A DNA stretch of 61,595 nt from Stentor coeruleus (taxonomy: Eukaryota > Ciliophora > Heterotrichea > Heterotrichida > Stentoridae): the NCBI GenBank assembly GCA_001970955.1, contig MPUH01000361.1, positions 1 through 61,595 on the forward strand. Direction: 5' to 3'. Both the position numbers and the translations under genes were made by a program. Below the pieces are notes generated by a model that did no database searches, had not been told where the DNA came from, and was given only the letters and a program-made list of their open reading frames with translations. Shown piece by piece: positions 29,712 through 39,971 of this stretch; the first letter of the stretch is position 1; each line of letters starts with the position of its first letter.

Positions 29712-32700
29712 TTAAATTTCTGTTAGGTTGAACTTAAGCTTAATATTCATAGCCGCAAGTTCATTAGTCAAATACCTCAAAACAAAAGGTAGAGTAACTT
29801 TCTCCCCAGGTTCTTGACATACTTGGCACATAGCATTTTCCATCCCTTTCTTCATAAAACATGAAAGTATGCTTCCACATTTCTTACAACAATATCCTTC
29901 ACTATAATCACTACATTTAAAAAGCCTGTCATATAACATAAATGCTCCACCATGTCCTAACAAAGAGTCTCTTTCCATTTCTCCCAGTCTAATCCCCCCA
30001 TGTTTTTTTCTTCCTTTAACAGGTTGTTGTGTTAGCATATCTACAGGTCCAGTTGACCTAGCTTGGAATTTATCAGCGACCATATGTCTAAGTCTTTGAT
30101 AATAAACAACTCCAATATAAATATCTGCAGTCATTTGATTGCCAAAAATTCCTGAATACATAGTTTCACTTCCATAATAATTAAATCCCAATTTAGCAAG
30201 TTCAGTACCAAAAACCTCGACCTTATCAAAATCTTGAAATGCAGCTGATTCTTGGAATTTACCAAGCATTGCCCCTGATTTCCCAGCCATAGACTCAATA
30301 AGCATGCCAATTGTCATTCTTGAAGGAAAAGCATGTGGGTTTATAATAATATCAGGAGTTATACCTTGTTCTGTAAAAGGCATATCTTCTTGTGGCCAAA
30401 GTATAGACAAAACACCTTTTTGTCCATGTCTAGAACTGAATTTATCCCCAATTATTGGGTTTCTTAACAGCCGGTATTTGAATGAAATTTTTGAGTCTTG
30501 TTCATCAGCGACTAGTTTTATATCATCAATTGTTGCCCCTTCACTATCTTTGTATAAGAAAACTTTGTTGGTTGTTTTTTCAGTGTTGTAAAGCATAAGT
30601 TCAGGCTGACCATTTGTTAAAGGTGCCCCAGAGTAAGGAAGACCATCAGAATCTAGACCTTTAGCTATACTTTCAGCTGATAAATCTTTGCTTATGAGTT
30701 CGAATTTTGCATCTTTGCTTGTGACTTCTTTGAATTTAGTTTTATAAACATAACCATGACCAAGACCTCTTTCATAGGCACTTTTGTTTATAATCATAGC
30801 ATCTTCCATATCATAACCTGTATAAGATATCACAGCAACCACAGCATTTGTCCCTGAAGGATAGTCATCAAACCCAGAATTCCTAACAGGTTTAGCTTTA
30901 GAATTAACTAAAGGTTTTTGTGGAGTTGTAAGTCTATATGATTTATTATCAGCTCTAAAAGGATAATTATATATTGCTTGACCCATAGTTTGCTTAGCCA
31001 TTTGACATTGATACATATTTCTTGGGCTTTGATTATGATCAGGAAATGGTATACAACAAGCTAATATTGATAACATACTTAAAGGACTTGTTTCTTGATG
31101 TGTTGTATTATAATCTCTATCATTATCAATAACACCAATTTTCAAATTCAACTGTTCAAGTGGTCCAATCCATTCTTTTTTCCCTGTTGCTAAATGTTTA
31201 ACTTCACGAACTAGTCTCCCTTCACCAGTAAAAAGATAAATACCAGGGAAAAATGGTTTTCTAGGCAAGTATGCAATTTCTAAAGACCTTGGAAGGACTC
31301 CTTTAACTTTTAAAGTCCTTAAATCATTATCACAATTTTCACCAGAGTTTGTAAAGGCGATGACTCTCCCGTTTAACATTATAGGAATGTATTCTTTTGG
31401 AAAAGTTGTTATATCTTCAGTTATTGGAGTTAATGTTTCTAATGTTTTTGTAGCTGCTAAAAATTGTTCTTCTGTAAAGTCTATAGGTTTACCTAATGGA
31501 CGACACTTTGATGCTATATGATTTAATAAACCACAAGGTGCACCATCAGGAGTATGTACTGGGCATAAAAATCCCCAAGATTCAGGGTGTAGTTTTCTTA
31601 CACTAGAAATTTTCATTTCAGTAAAATAAGCTCCTCTATGGACGCTTTGAAAATGAGAAGTGTATCTTGAATAATTTATTCTATCGGCTATAATAGAAAA
31701 ACCATTTGTTTGCATTAGATCAAGACCGGTTCTACTGATAAGGTTTCCAGTTGCCAGAAGGTATTCAAACTTTTTACCTATTGCCGCATGTTGTTCAAAT
31801 ACCTTTTTAAAATACTCACTATCCCTAATATTGTTTCCTAGTTTTGTACATTCTTTAAGAAACCTCGCTTTAACTGATTCCATTGTATCCTCAAGTTTTT
31901 CTTTAATAAAATTCAAAGTTAGATGTCCTGGTAATAAAAACTCTTGACTACTAAGCACATCAGCATTTTCAGGGGCAATTTCCCCTTCGGCTAAAGCAAA
32001 AAGTTTCTCAATCATATGCATCAATAGTTCAAATTTCGCATTGTCATCATCTAAATGGACAAAAACATTTTCTGTAACAACCAATTGACCAATTTGCTCA
32101 TCAGTCATATATGATGGTAAATTCAAATAAGTTTTACATTTATTCCCAAGGAATTCTAAAGCTTGTTTTTTAGTATAAATGCTATACCTAGTAGATTCTC
32201 TGATTAAAACTTCAACTCTGCTATAATTTTGACTAGCACTATAATTCCCTCTAACAATTTTATGATAAACTTCTTGATCATTAGCATCTCTAAAGCATTT
32301 TAATAAAATTATTGCTGGAATAAAAATCTCCCCACGTCTAAGTATAAAACGTACTGTACAAGTCCCATCTGACAAATAATGAGCAGTTACGCTTTGACTA
32401 TGTAAATCATTTCTAACACAACGGATAATAACAGATAATGGGGTGAATAAGTTCCCACGATTTGTAAATGCAGGTCTTAATATTGCTAAAGGGTAATTTT
32501 GCTTCTGGACAATCAGCAAACGTAATAGCCTTTCAACACCATTAACTATAAAATAACCCCCAAGTTCATGAAAATCCTCTCCAACACCAAGTGCCTGTTT
32601 CTCTGTAAGTTTACTTAAATGGCAAAACTCAGATTTCACCATAATCGGGAAATTCCCTAAATTCACCTCAAACCTTTCAATCACAGAATTGTCAATCTGC

Positions 32701-32981
32701 CTTGCTACTCTAGCAGTTAATGATGCAGAATATGATGTTTCACTCATTCTACATTCAGCTGGAAACAACTTAAGTTCTTTCATAAACCCTTTTGCTGCTG
32801 AACTTTTGTAAGGCTGACCCAAGTACAATAATTCAATCCAATACTTATATATTTTCACTCCAACTGACTCTGTAAACTCAATCTCACAAGGCTGGAGTCT
32901 CTCGCATAAATGCATTAAGCCTTCAGACATTGCCCAGTCAAAAGAATCTATGTGCATTTTTGAGATACTCTTAGTCTTCAT
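29712..32981 (-). CDS. RPA2: RNA polymerase I second-largest subunit, 1,089 aa
   Basis: One exon, ATG to TAA. All landmark blocks of the beta-type subunit appear in order: S-F-D-W-A-M-S-E-G-L start, G-Y-F-I-V-N-G-x-E-R-L-L, S-V-H-R-G-A-Y-F fork region, G-F-L-C-P-V-H-T-P-D-G-A-P-C-G-L, D-M-E-D-A-M-I-I-N-K-S-A-Y-E-R-G, G-D-K-F-S-S-R-H-G-Q-K-G, a hybrid-binding G-G-I-R-L-G-E-M-E-R-D, and a C-terminal zinc site C-K-K-C...C-Q-V-C. The Pol I type is indicated by S-I-L-A-C-C-I-P-F-P-D-H-N-Q-S-P-R-N-x-Y-Q, by I-N-K-S-A-Y-E-R-G-L-G-H-G and by L-A-A-M-N-I at the end; length suits the Pol I subunit (human 1,135 aa). It makes the catalytic clamp of the enzyme that transcribes rRNA in the nucleolus. Confidence 0.9.
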   Translation of the reverse strand: MKTKSISKMHIDSFDWAMSEGLMHLCERLQPCEIEFTESVGVKIYKYWIELLYLGQPYKSSAAKGFMKELKLFPAECRMSETSYSASLTARVARQIDNSVIERFEVNLGNFPIMVKSEFCHLSKLTEKQALGVGEDFHELGGYFIVNGVERLLRLLIVQKQNYPLAILRPAFTNRGNLFTPLSVIIRCVRNDLHSQSVTAHYLSDGTCTVRFILRRGEIFIPAIILLKCFRDANDQEVYHKIVRGNYSASQNYSRVEVLIRESTRYSIYTKKQALEFLGNKCKTYLNLPSYMTDEQIGQLVVTENVFVHLDDDNAKFELLMHMIEKLFALAEGEIAPENADVLSSQEFLLPGHLTLNFIKEKLEDTMESVKARFLKECTKLGNNIRDSEYFKKVFEQHAAIGKKFEYLLATGNLISRTGLDLMQTNGFSIIADRINYSRYTSHFQSVHRGAYFTEMKISSVRKLHPESWGFLCPVHTPDGAPCGLLNHIASKCRPLGKPIDFTEEQFLAATKTLETLTPITEDITTFPKEYIPIMLNGRVIAFTNSGENCDNDLRTLKVKGVLPRSLEIAYLPRKPFFPGIYLFTGEGRLVREVKHLATGKKEWIGPLEQLNLKIGVIDNDRDYNTTHQETSPLSMLSILACCIPFPDHNQSPRNMYQCQMAKQTMGQAIYNYPFRADNKSYRLTTPQKPLVNSKAKPVRNSGFDDYPSGTNAVVAVISYTGYDMEDAMIINKSAYERGLGHGYVYKTKFKEVTSKDAKFELISKDLSAESIAKGLDSDGLPYSGAPLTNGQPELMLYNTEKTTNKVFLYKDSEGATIDDIKLVADEQDSKISFKYRLLRNPIIGDKFSSRHGQKGVLSILWPQEDMPFTEQGITPDIIINPHAFPSRMTIGMLIESMAGKSGAMLGKFQESAAFQDFDKVEVFGTELAKLGFNYYGSETMYSGIFGNQMTADIYIGVVYYQRLRHMVADKFQARSTGPVDMLTQQPVKGRKKHGGIRLGEMERDSLLGHGGAFMLYDRLFKCSDYSEGYCCKKCGSILSCFMKKGMENAMCQVCQEPGEKVTLPFVLRYLTNELAAMNIKLKFNLTEI

Positions 32982-33012
32982 TTGTATTTTAAGATATTCA
33001 ACCTATGATAAT
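32982..33012. promoter_or_regulatory. 31-bp divergent gap between Pol I subunit and CXC gene
   Basis: Only 31 bases lie between the two start codons if the CXC protein starts at 33013. Both promoters and both 5' UTRs would have to fit here or reach into the coding sequences. Promoter role inferred from position only. Confidence 0.4.
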
Positions 33013-33495
33013 ATGGAACAACGTAAAGAGGAAATTAAAGAAAGTGATTTTTCCCCTTTGTCTCCTAATACAACTTTAAGCCCATTGGCTATGTTTTGTA
33101 TGAGACCATTGCCAACTTTTGGGGCGTTTTCACAGATTATTAATTCGGAGATGCAGAAAAAACAGAGCCCGGTGAGTGGAGATTTACCATGTGGATGCCA
33201 GAAAACTAAATGTTTGAAGTTGTATTGTGAATGTTTCGCTGAAGGGAAGTATTGTTTGAATTGCAATTGCAAGGGTTGTCATAATACTGCGGATTATGAG
33301 GAAGAAAGGAAAGATGCAATTGATTCGACGAAAGATAAACATCCTGGGGCGTTTAGGAAGGATATTTCAAGTAATTATAAGGTGTGTCGTTGTAAGAAAA
33401 GCTTTTGTTTGAAGAAATATTGTGAATGCTTTCAAGCTAAGAGACCTTGCAGTAATAATTGCAAGTGTCGAGGTTGTAAGAATATGAATTTATAA
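33013..33495 (+). CDS. Small CXC (LIN54/tesmin/TSO1-type) DNA-binding protein, 160 aa
   Basis: Start chosen at the ATG at 33013. An earlier in-frame ATG at 32950 would lie inside the Pol I subunit gene on the other strand and add a hydrophobic leader. Two Cys-rich CXC motifs are clear: C-G-C-Q-K-T-K-C-L-K-L-Y-C-E-C-F followed by a C-x-C-x-x-C group, and C-R-C-K-K-S-F-C-L-K-K-Y-C-E-C-F followed by another. They are joined by a short linker with H-P-G-A-F-R in place of the usual R-N-P-x-A-F. The two CXC motifs bind zinc and insert Tyr residues into the minor groove of CHR-type promoter elements. Compared with LIN54 or tesmin, the protein is almost nothing but the DNA-binding region. Confidence 0.88.
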   Translation: MEQRKEEIKESDFSPLSPNTTLSPLAMFCMRPLPTFGAFSQIINSEMQKKQSPVSGDLPCGCQKTKCLKLYCECFAEGKYCLNCNCKGCHNTADYEEERKDAIDSTKDKHPGAFRKDISSNYKVCRCKKSFCLKKYCECFQAKRPCSNNCKCRGCKNMNL

Positions 33496-34434
33496 TAAAA
33501 GTAGAATTTAGGGTTTGTGTGAGAAGGATAAGATTTGGTTTGAAGGCTGGGTTTTAGATAATTCATTTGAGTATATGGGTTTTGATATAATATTATAGTT
33601 TATGAGAAATATTAGTCTTTTAGTTTTTAGATTTTTATATAGTTTTTAAGGTAAAAACAAAGATTTTTGATATAATTTTATATTTTGGATATTTTGTAAT
33701 GAGATTAAAAACTTGCAAATGATTTACTTAACTTTAATAAAATAATAGATATGGTGGGCTTGAGGTTTATATAAAAAGGAATGATGCTTTTAATAGAGAT
33801 TTTATTAGGTTAGAGAAAATTAATCGATATATTTTTAAAGATTCTGAGATAAGGTGATGATTTTTTTATAGTGTAATTGGAGATTTATTATACAGAATTT
33901 TATATTAAGATACGGTAAAATTATGAAGGATTATGAATAAAAATTTAAAAAAAATAAATAGCTCTTGACTATTTCCCTTAAGCTTCACATCTCAGGTTTA
34001 TATTCTACCATTTCTCTTAAGTTTCATCTCTCAGTTTGATTTAGCAGTATAAAAATATGACTTAAAACTTAGCAAACTAATAAAAACACCTAATAATCAT
34101 ATTATTTTTATATACACATTATAATTTTACATTCCATCAAGATAGTTTATTTTAAATTCGTCTCAAAAACTATTTCATCAAAGCATTCCTCTATCTAAAA
34201 CTCTTATCCTCAAAAACTCTATCCTCACCCCCAAACTCCAACAAAACATCCTGATTAGCTTTTCACAATATCAACAAAAAATTTCCCAAAAATCCTCATC
34301 ATCATTTCCAGGATCTTCCACTTAATCCTACCACAATCCTCATCCTCTTCACCCAAGCCATTTTCCCAAAATTTTCCTATCTCCTTCAGCTCAAATTTAC
34401 ATTTTTTCAACTCTAATCTAATGGCTGCTTATAA
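33496..34434. other. 0.94-kb intergenic region
   Basis: Between two plus-strand genes. It starts G-rich (33500-33560), then is AT-rich, then becomes strongly C/pyrimidine-rich (34190-34400) before the next start codon. No gene or RNA seen. A short uORF (34421-34459) overlaps the start of the next gene. Confidence 0.5.
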
Positions 34435-34459
34435 ATGGAACCATACGAGGTACTTTTAA
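34421..34459 (+). promoter_or_regulatory. Overlapping 12-codon upstream ORF
   Basis: ATG-GCT-GCT opens 14 bases before the chosen start of the FHA-PP2C gene in a different frame and ends at TAA after 12 codons, overlapping the main start. If the transcript includes it, it could reduce translation of the phosphatase. Whether it lies in the mRNA is not visible from sequence. Confidence 0.3.
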
Positions 34460-35824
34460 AATGTATCAACGGCATATACTCTAATAAGTTCATCTACCTA
34501 AACAGCAATGTAAATATTATCATAGGAACCTGAGATTTTAGGAAGTGGGACTTTCGAATCCTTCGGTGTTACAGCAAGTCTTCAAAATGCTCAACTAGAA
34601 CCAATTCATACTAAAATCGAATATAAAGGTGACTATTTTATATCTGATTTATCAAGCCAAAAAGGTACATGGCTTAAAATAAACCCAAACGACACATCAT
34701 TATTATCATTATCAGACCAAATAAAAATCGGGAATATTATAATTTCGATAACCACATTGGATTTGACAATCCCGACTCTTGAGCTCGCATGGGGATCAAA
34801 GAAAATTGTGGTGAATAAAAGCTTGAAAATAGGTTCAAAAAACCCAACTGAGTATATTTTCCCAGCTTTAACACATTTTTCTATAGAAATTTTATTAGAA
34901 AACTCCATGTATATGGTTAAAGTTATTAATGGGAGCATATTAAAAAGGATTATCAGGGAAACTAAAATTATTCCTGGATATGAAATTGAAATTGGAGATT
35001 TAGGATTTGAGGTTTGTCGGTATAATTATGGGAAATGGTCAAATATTGGACTTCGTCCTACAATGGAAGATACGGATTGTATTAGGCAAGATTTAGGGAT
35101 TTGTCATGAGTCTGTAGCTTATTATGCTGTTTTTGATGGACATGGGGGGAATGTTTGTGCTGATTATTTAAAGGATAATTTGTATAAGTATTTACAGAAA
35201 TGTTTGAAGGGAATTGATGATGTGCAGGAATGGAAAAATTTTATTATTCAAACTTTTAATGAATGTGATTTAGCATTTAGTAAAAGTTTCCCTGAAGTTG
35301 GTAAGGTTATGGGGTCGACTGCTTTGGTTGTTATGCTGATTGGGAGAAATGTTGTGGTGGCTAATACTGGAGACTGTAGAGCTGTGATGTCTAGAAGAGG
35401 TGAAGCAATACAATTAACTAATGATCATAAACCAGACACAACTGATGAAAAAGCAAGAATCGAATCAGCTGGAGGGTTTGTTAACTCAGGTCGCGTTCTA
35501 AACAAATTAGGTGTATCCAGAGCTTTTGGAGACTTAAATTTCAAACACCCTAAAAAAGTCATAATCTGTGACCCAGAAATTAATATTTTTGAACTCAATA
35601 CCCATCAAGATGAATTTATTGTTATAGGATGTGATGGGCTTTTTGAAGCTTACACAAATCAAGAACTTATATCAAATATCAGAGACCGTTTGAAAAGAAT
35701 GCGTATAACTGAGCAAGATCCATGCAAAGTTATAAAAGATATAGTAACAGGTGCTGCTCATTCAAGAAAAACTGCTGATAATGTGACAAGTATTCTAATA
35801 ACCCTTTGCGCAGGGATTTGCTAA
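34435..35824 (+). CDS. FHA-domain PP2C phosphatase, 457 aa, one 16-nt intron
   Basis: Exons 34435-34509 and 34526-35824, with intron 34510-34525 (16 nt, GTAAAT...ATAG). Exon 1 supplies a start and the beginning of an FHA domain that continues in exon 2: E-I-L-G-S-G-T-F, I-H-T-K-I, F-I-S-D-L-S-S-Q-K-G-T-W, K-I-G-N. A second FHA-like module may follow (S-L-K-I-G-S-K, T-H-F-S-I-E-I, I-E-I-G-D-L). The PP2C catalytic domain begins near residue 190: R-P-T-M-E-D, F-D-G-H-G-G, N-T-G-D-C-R-A-V, G-V-S-R-A-F-G-D, G-C-D-G-L-F-E, A-D-N-V-T-S-I, with all metal-binding Asp present. FHA plus PP2C recalls plant KAPP, where FHA docks the phosphatase on phosphorylated kinases; here the order is FHA-(FHA?)-PP2C. 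Confidence 0.87.
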
Positions 35825-36770
35825 ACTTAACACTAAAATTTATTAAAAAAAATAAGTTGATAATCAAATTGTGGAAACTTTTTCTAATGTTTATTATGGA
35901 ATAAACTGTCTGATTATAAAAGAAGGTTTTACTAAAGAGTTTTATAGCCTTTGATGAAATTTATTTAAGAGCTCTTCGTGATAGGATGAAATTAATCTGG
36001 AAACATTGAAAGTTTGTGAATTACTCAGTTGAAGTGCCGCTTTTTTTAATATTTTAGTAGATATGAGTTTTTGCTTTTAAATTATATTTTTTATACTTAA
36101 AAATTCAAGATATATTAGAAATATGAGTATGCTAGAGATGAAGAGACAAAGAGAAAAATATAATGGAAATAGGCTTACTGGGAATATGCTTTTATTAGGA
36201 AATATTATATGAGGATATTATTTATAATGATGAAGTAGAGTTGAATTAAGAACTGTGTAATATTTATACTAAATACTTTGAAAAAATATTTTTTGGCTGA
36301 TTTTCTAATGAAAGAATAATTTTATTTAACGAAATCAGTGCTAATTTTGAAAATAATAAAAAATATCAAGAGTAGCTATTATTCTGACGAATAATAGCTT
36401 TTAATCATCAGCATAAATGGAAATTTTACTGTGAAAAATCGTAAAAGGTAAACTTTGCTTGAAATTAGAGAAAAAAATTGAGCCAGCATGAATGTTTGTA
36501 GTAATAAATGGAGATCTTATGAAAACAAATCTGGTTTAATATCATAAAATGAATTTTAATAATAATAAAGATGTAAATTACTCCAAGAATTTTCTTAAAC
36601 AATCAAATATTGATTTACATACTCAAAACATGAAATCATTCATGTTAGTTTTAAGAGGAGAATAAGAAAACTTGGATATCCAAAAATGAAGTATAGCATT
36701 AAAGATTATTTTTAAAATACTTTATTAAAAAAAAAACAGATTTACATGAAATTTAGTCTTTTAAATAATC
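35825..36770. other. Intergenic, no intact gene
   Basis: AT-rich, about 950 bp. A 30-codon plus-strand frame at 36123 (M-S-M-L-E-M-K-R-Q-R-E-K-Y...) looks more protein-like than its surroundings but is too short and ends at TGA; it could be a relic. Nothing else supported. Confidence 0.4.
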
Positions 36771-37079
36771 TTAACTTTTATTTTTAACATAAATTAATAC
36801 ACTTCCAAATATTATAAGCAAAACTCTAATGATTATACTTGATACAATAAAAAGGTCAAAAAGATTTTTTTGTTTCTAAGCACCGATTATTCCTATAAAA
36901 GATATGAATATTAGGATACCGCAACAAGATATTACTATAAACCCTGCGTATGAGTAATCAAGAACTTGAATAAAAACAGAACTTTGGGCAAGGAAACCAA
37001 CTCAAACTAGGACGATAATACATGGACTATAAATAATCCATTGTAATAATATAACTAAGAGACATTTAAACAATCAGAG
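36771..37079 (-). pseudogene. Tetraspanin-like gene relic
   Basis: Reading the minus strand gives three hydrophobic segments in one frame: a first after a C-L-L-V-I-L-L start; a second ending F-I-S-F-I-G-I-I-G-A, which resembles the tetraspanin TM2 end (F-x-G-C-C-G-A); and a third followed by Y-V-K-N-K-S and a TAA. The frame is broken by a TGA in TM1 at a plausible Trp position and by a TAG just after the G-I-I-G-A motif, where the family has Tyr or another residue. No 15- or 16-nt GT...AG intron removes either stop. The usual large extracellular loop with CCG is absent. This looks like a decayed tetraspanin; an unannotated gene with sequencing errors is the alternative. Confidence 0.5.
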
Positions 37080-37202
37080 TTAAAATCTTATAATAACACC
37101 ACCTGATAGTCTATAAATATATCAAACCTTAAAAACCCCTTAACTCTACTTAAAAAACCCAAATTATAACTGCTAAAAGTTTAATCTTATATCCTTAACC
37201 CG

Positions 37203-39368
37203 TTACTTTTTCCCACCACCCAACAAAGCAACAAGTTTCTTTATATTGTCCACCAACGTCTCCTGTGGTGGTTCAGCTCTAGGTTTCTTTTCAGGCTTAG
37301 GGTCGTTCTTCACAATCTCGCAAACCTTAAAATTTCTATTTTGTGGTCTCCATTTATCATTATATGGATCCATGGCAAAATTTTTAGCAATCATACTAAT
37401 CATATTACTAGCACCAAAACCTCTTCGATCCCCAGCTCTAAAAATACTTTCATCAACTTCTAAATCAGCATCAACAACCCCATCAAGTTTTTTACTCTGA
37501 TGTTTTCCTTTAACATGATTTTGCACAACATCAAATCTTATAGTACACCCTTCATCAATTGTATACATCCTAAATTTAGGTTTTTTGCTTATAAAATTCA
37601 TATTAACTCCAGGTATTTCTTTATTAGAATACAAAAAAGTTTCCCCTTCTGAGTTCCTTTCAATATCATCAATATCTAATAAACTGATTTTTTCTTGTAA
37701 AGCTTGTAAAAGCCTATTTTCTTCTATGAAAGGTAAAAGCATGACTCCTTGCCAAGCGAACCTTTTGCCATTTATATCCAAGTGGAAGTCTCTAGGATAA
37801 AAGTCGCTTATTTCAGATATATCTTCAGTGATCAAAGGTCTTAAAGCTATAGGTAAAGCAGTACAGCTTTCAGCTGGAAGGACAGAAAGGAGTTGGGCAT
37901 AAGGTTGAAAAGGGTTTCCATATTCAAATTTCAACCTTAAACTTGCTGAGTTGTATAAATCAGAAGCAAAAGGGGCATAATGGAAAGGAAAATACCATCC
38001 CCATGATGCACATCCTTGAAAATAATATTCAAATACCCAGCTAAGTCCTTCCATATAACTTGTATGAATCCTCCTTCTAAACTCTTCAACTTCTTCACCT
38101 TCAACTTTGAATTTCTCTGAATAATATCTAAGTTTCCATCCTTCTTGGCCTAATTTTATAATATCTTCAACTTCAATTGGATTATCTGAACTACCAACAT
38201 TATCTTCTTTAATATCATTTTTCTTTTTAGACCCTTCATATCTTTTTCTTATAAACATTTCTCGTTCTTCTTTTTCTTTGAAATATTCTTCTTCAATTTT
38301 CCCTACTTCAGCCATGATCATATCAACACGATACAAAACAACTTTCCCGTTTTCTGTTAGATAACCTCCAAGTTTAGGGAAGATTTTACCATATAAATAG
38401 ATCAAACCATCTATTGCCCCATCACGAATATGCATTGATGGAAGATGAGGAAGGAAATCATTACCTACAAAAAAACATAAAAACACAAAATCGTCAATAA
38501 TACGCTCAAAGTCGAAAATCGGGAATTTTGTCAAATCTTTGAATTCATAAAACAAGTATTGTCTTAAAACTGGAACTTTTATAAACTGGAATTTCGAAGA
38601 TGTTGAAGGCTGGTCACTCCGGGCAATCCTCTCACAATCCTGTTCAAAATGTCCTGTTTGACCACATGTTTTACAATACAAAGTCCTAAAATCAATCAAA
38701 CTTTCTCTGATTATATAAAAATGTGCTTCATGTGTGATTAGACTTAACATTATCAGATCGGCATCAGCACCAAAAATCACGTGTTTTGTGTTTGGGTTAT
38801 AATTGGGCAAGGATCTTTGTATTCTGACAAATTCAAGAATTTTATGTTCGCCTTCCCCTGGGTTGTTGGAGTCTGAAAAGATGACTTGAAGATTTTTCCA
38901 AGAAGTTTGTAATTTTTTAAGGACAAATTTGTGGATAGCTTCACTTAAACGGTACATAAATGGTGTTCCTGGGGTTATGACATTTGAATCGAATCTGAAA
39001 TCTGATGTTTGTGCCCTAGGCCTTTCGCGCTCTTCTTGGATTTTTCGATACCTTCTAGCTCGCTGTTGGTTCATTTTGGCTCTTGGAGCTACACCATCAA
39101 TTGCCAGGTAGATGAGATTGCGAGGTTTTACTAGGTTTACCAGTTCTTCGACATATTTGAAGATGTTTTCAAACATTTGCTCCTCGGATGTAGGCTTGTC
39201 CTATATAACACTTACACCTTCAGGAGGATTACAACAAGGATGTATAATCCCGTTCATGTCTAGATAAAGATTGTCGAAATTCGGCAGTTCATGTTGGGCA
39301 GAGTTGGATTGAACTATGGATTTTGGATACCTCAAACTGAGCCATTTAAAAAAAGTCGGCACTCCCAT
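37203..39368 (-). CDS. XRN2: 5'-3' exoribonuclease XRN2/Rat1 type, 716 aa, one 15-nt intron
   Basis: Exon 1 39368-39216, intron 39201-39215 (15 nt, GTAAGT...ATAG), exon 2 39200-37203 (TAA). Adding exon 1 restores the invariant N-terminus [10 protein letters not shown] and [10 protein letters not shown]. Further landmarks are [24 protein letters not shown] and [11 protein letters not shown], which carry the acidic metal-binding residues. A CCHC knuckle ([14 protein letters not shown]) marks the nuclear XRN2/Rat1 type rather than XRN1. The enzyme degrades 5'-monophosphate RNA from the 5' end, trims rRNA and promotes transcription termination. At 716 residues it is shorter than animal XRN2 (about 950), mainly at the C-terminus. 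Confidence 0.9.
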
Positions 39369-39971
39369 TTATTATCTTTTCAGCATATAAATAGGATATT
39401 AGATTGACTATGGATTTGATTAAGTTGCACAAAAAAAAAACTAATTTAAATGAAGTTTACCCATCTCTTAAGATAAATAAAAAATAACTTTGGATAGAAA
39501 GCTGTTATCATGTAGGAGAAAAAAATTGCAACAAATTTATAAAAATAGGTTTTAGTAATAAAGTATAAGTGGGATGAATTAGAAAATAGTTTGAGGATTT
39601 TGACTGAGAGGATTGGTAATAAAGATAAATTAATCAGCAAAGCTTTCGATGAAATTTTGGGTATAAAAATACATTTACACAAAATTCAGTATTTAATTTT
39701 CTTCACAATCCTATCATCAAAAATAAAATATAAAGAAATTAAAAGAATCTACATAGACAATAAAAATTATGAAGATACCAAAATGACCTCTAAAAGGAAT
39801 ATCGGCTCAGTTAAAGGAGCGGTTAACAAAACCTAAACTCAAAGCCTAAACATTCAATTCCAATAAAGCTTTAACGGCCAAATTCTTAGGTTTTTAAAAC
39901 CTGAAATCAGATTTTTCTAAGTACAAAAGACCTGAAAAGTTCTAAACGATTGGCCTAAAGAAATAATTGAA
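39369..39971. other. Intergenic, possible decayed coding sequence
   Basis: AT-rich. A plus-strand frame at about 39591-39836 is Lys/Ile-rich and ends M-T-S-K-R-N-I-G-S-V-K-G-A-V-N-K-T. It has no ATG at its left end and no recognisable domain; it may be part of the relic just downstream. No intact gene. Confidence 0.35.

Noticed and set aside
32950..33012. Upstream start for the CXC protein adding a hydrophobic leader
   Set aside because: It would begin inside the Pol I subunit gene on the other strand and add a leader that makes no sense for a nuclear DNA-binding protein. The ATG at 33013 is preferred.
36123..36220. 30-codon frame slightly reminiscent of the eIF4G MIF4G region (G-N-x-x-L-x-G-N)
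   Set aside because: Too short and too weak, and the next codons are stops in all frames. Could be chance.
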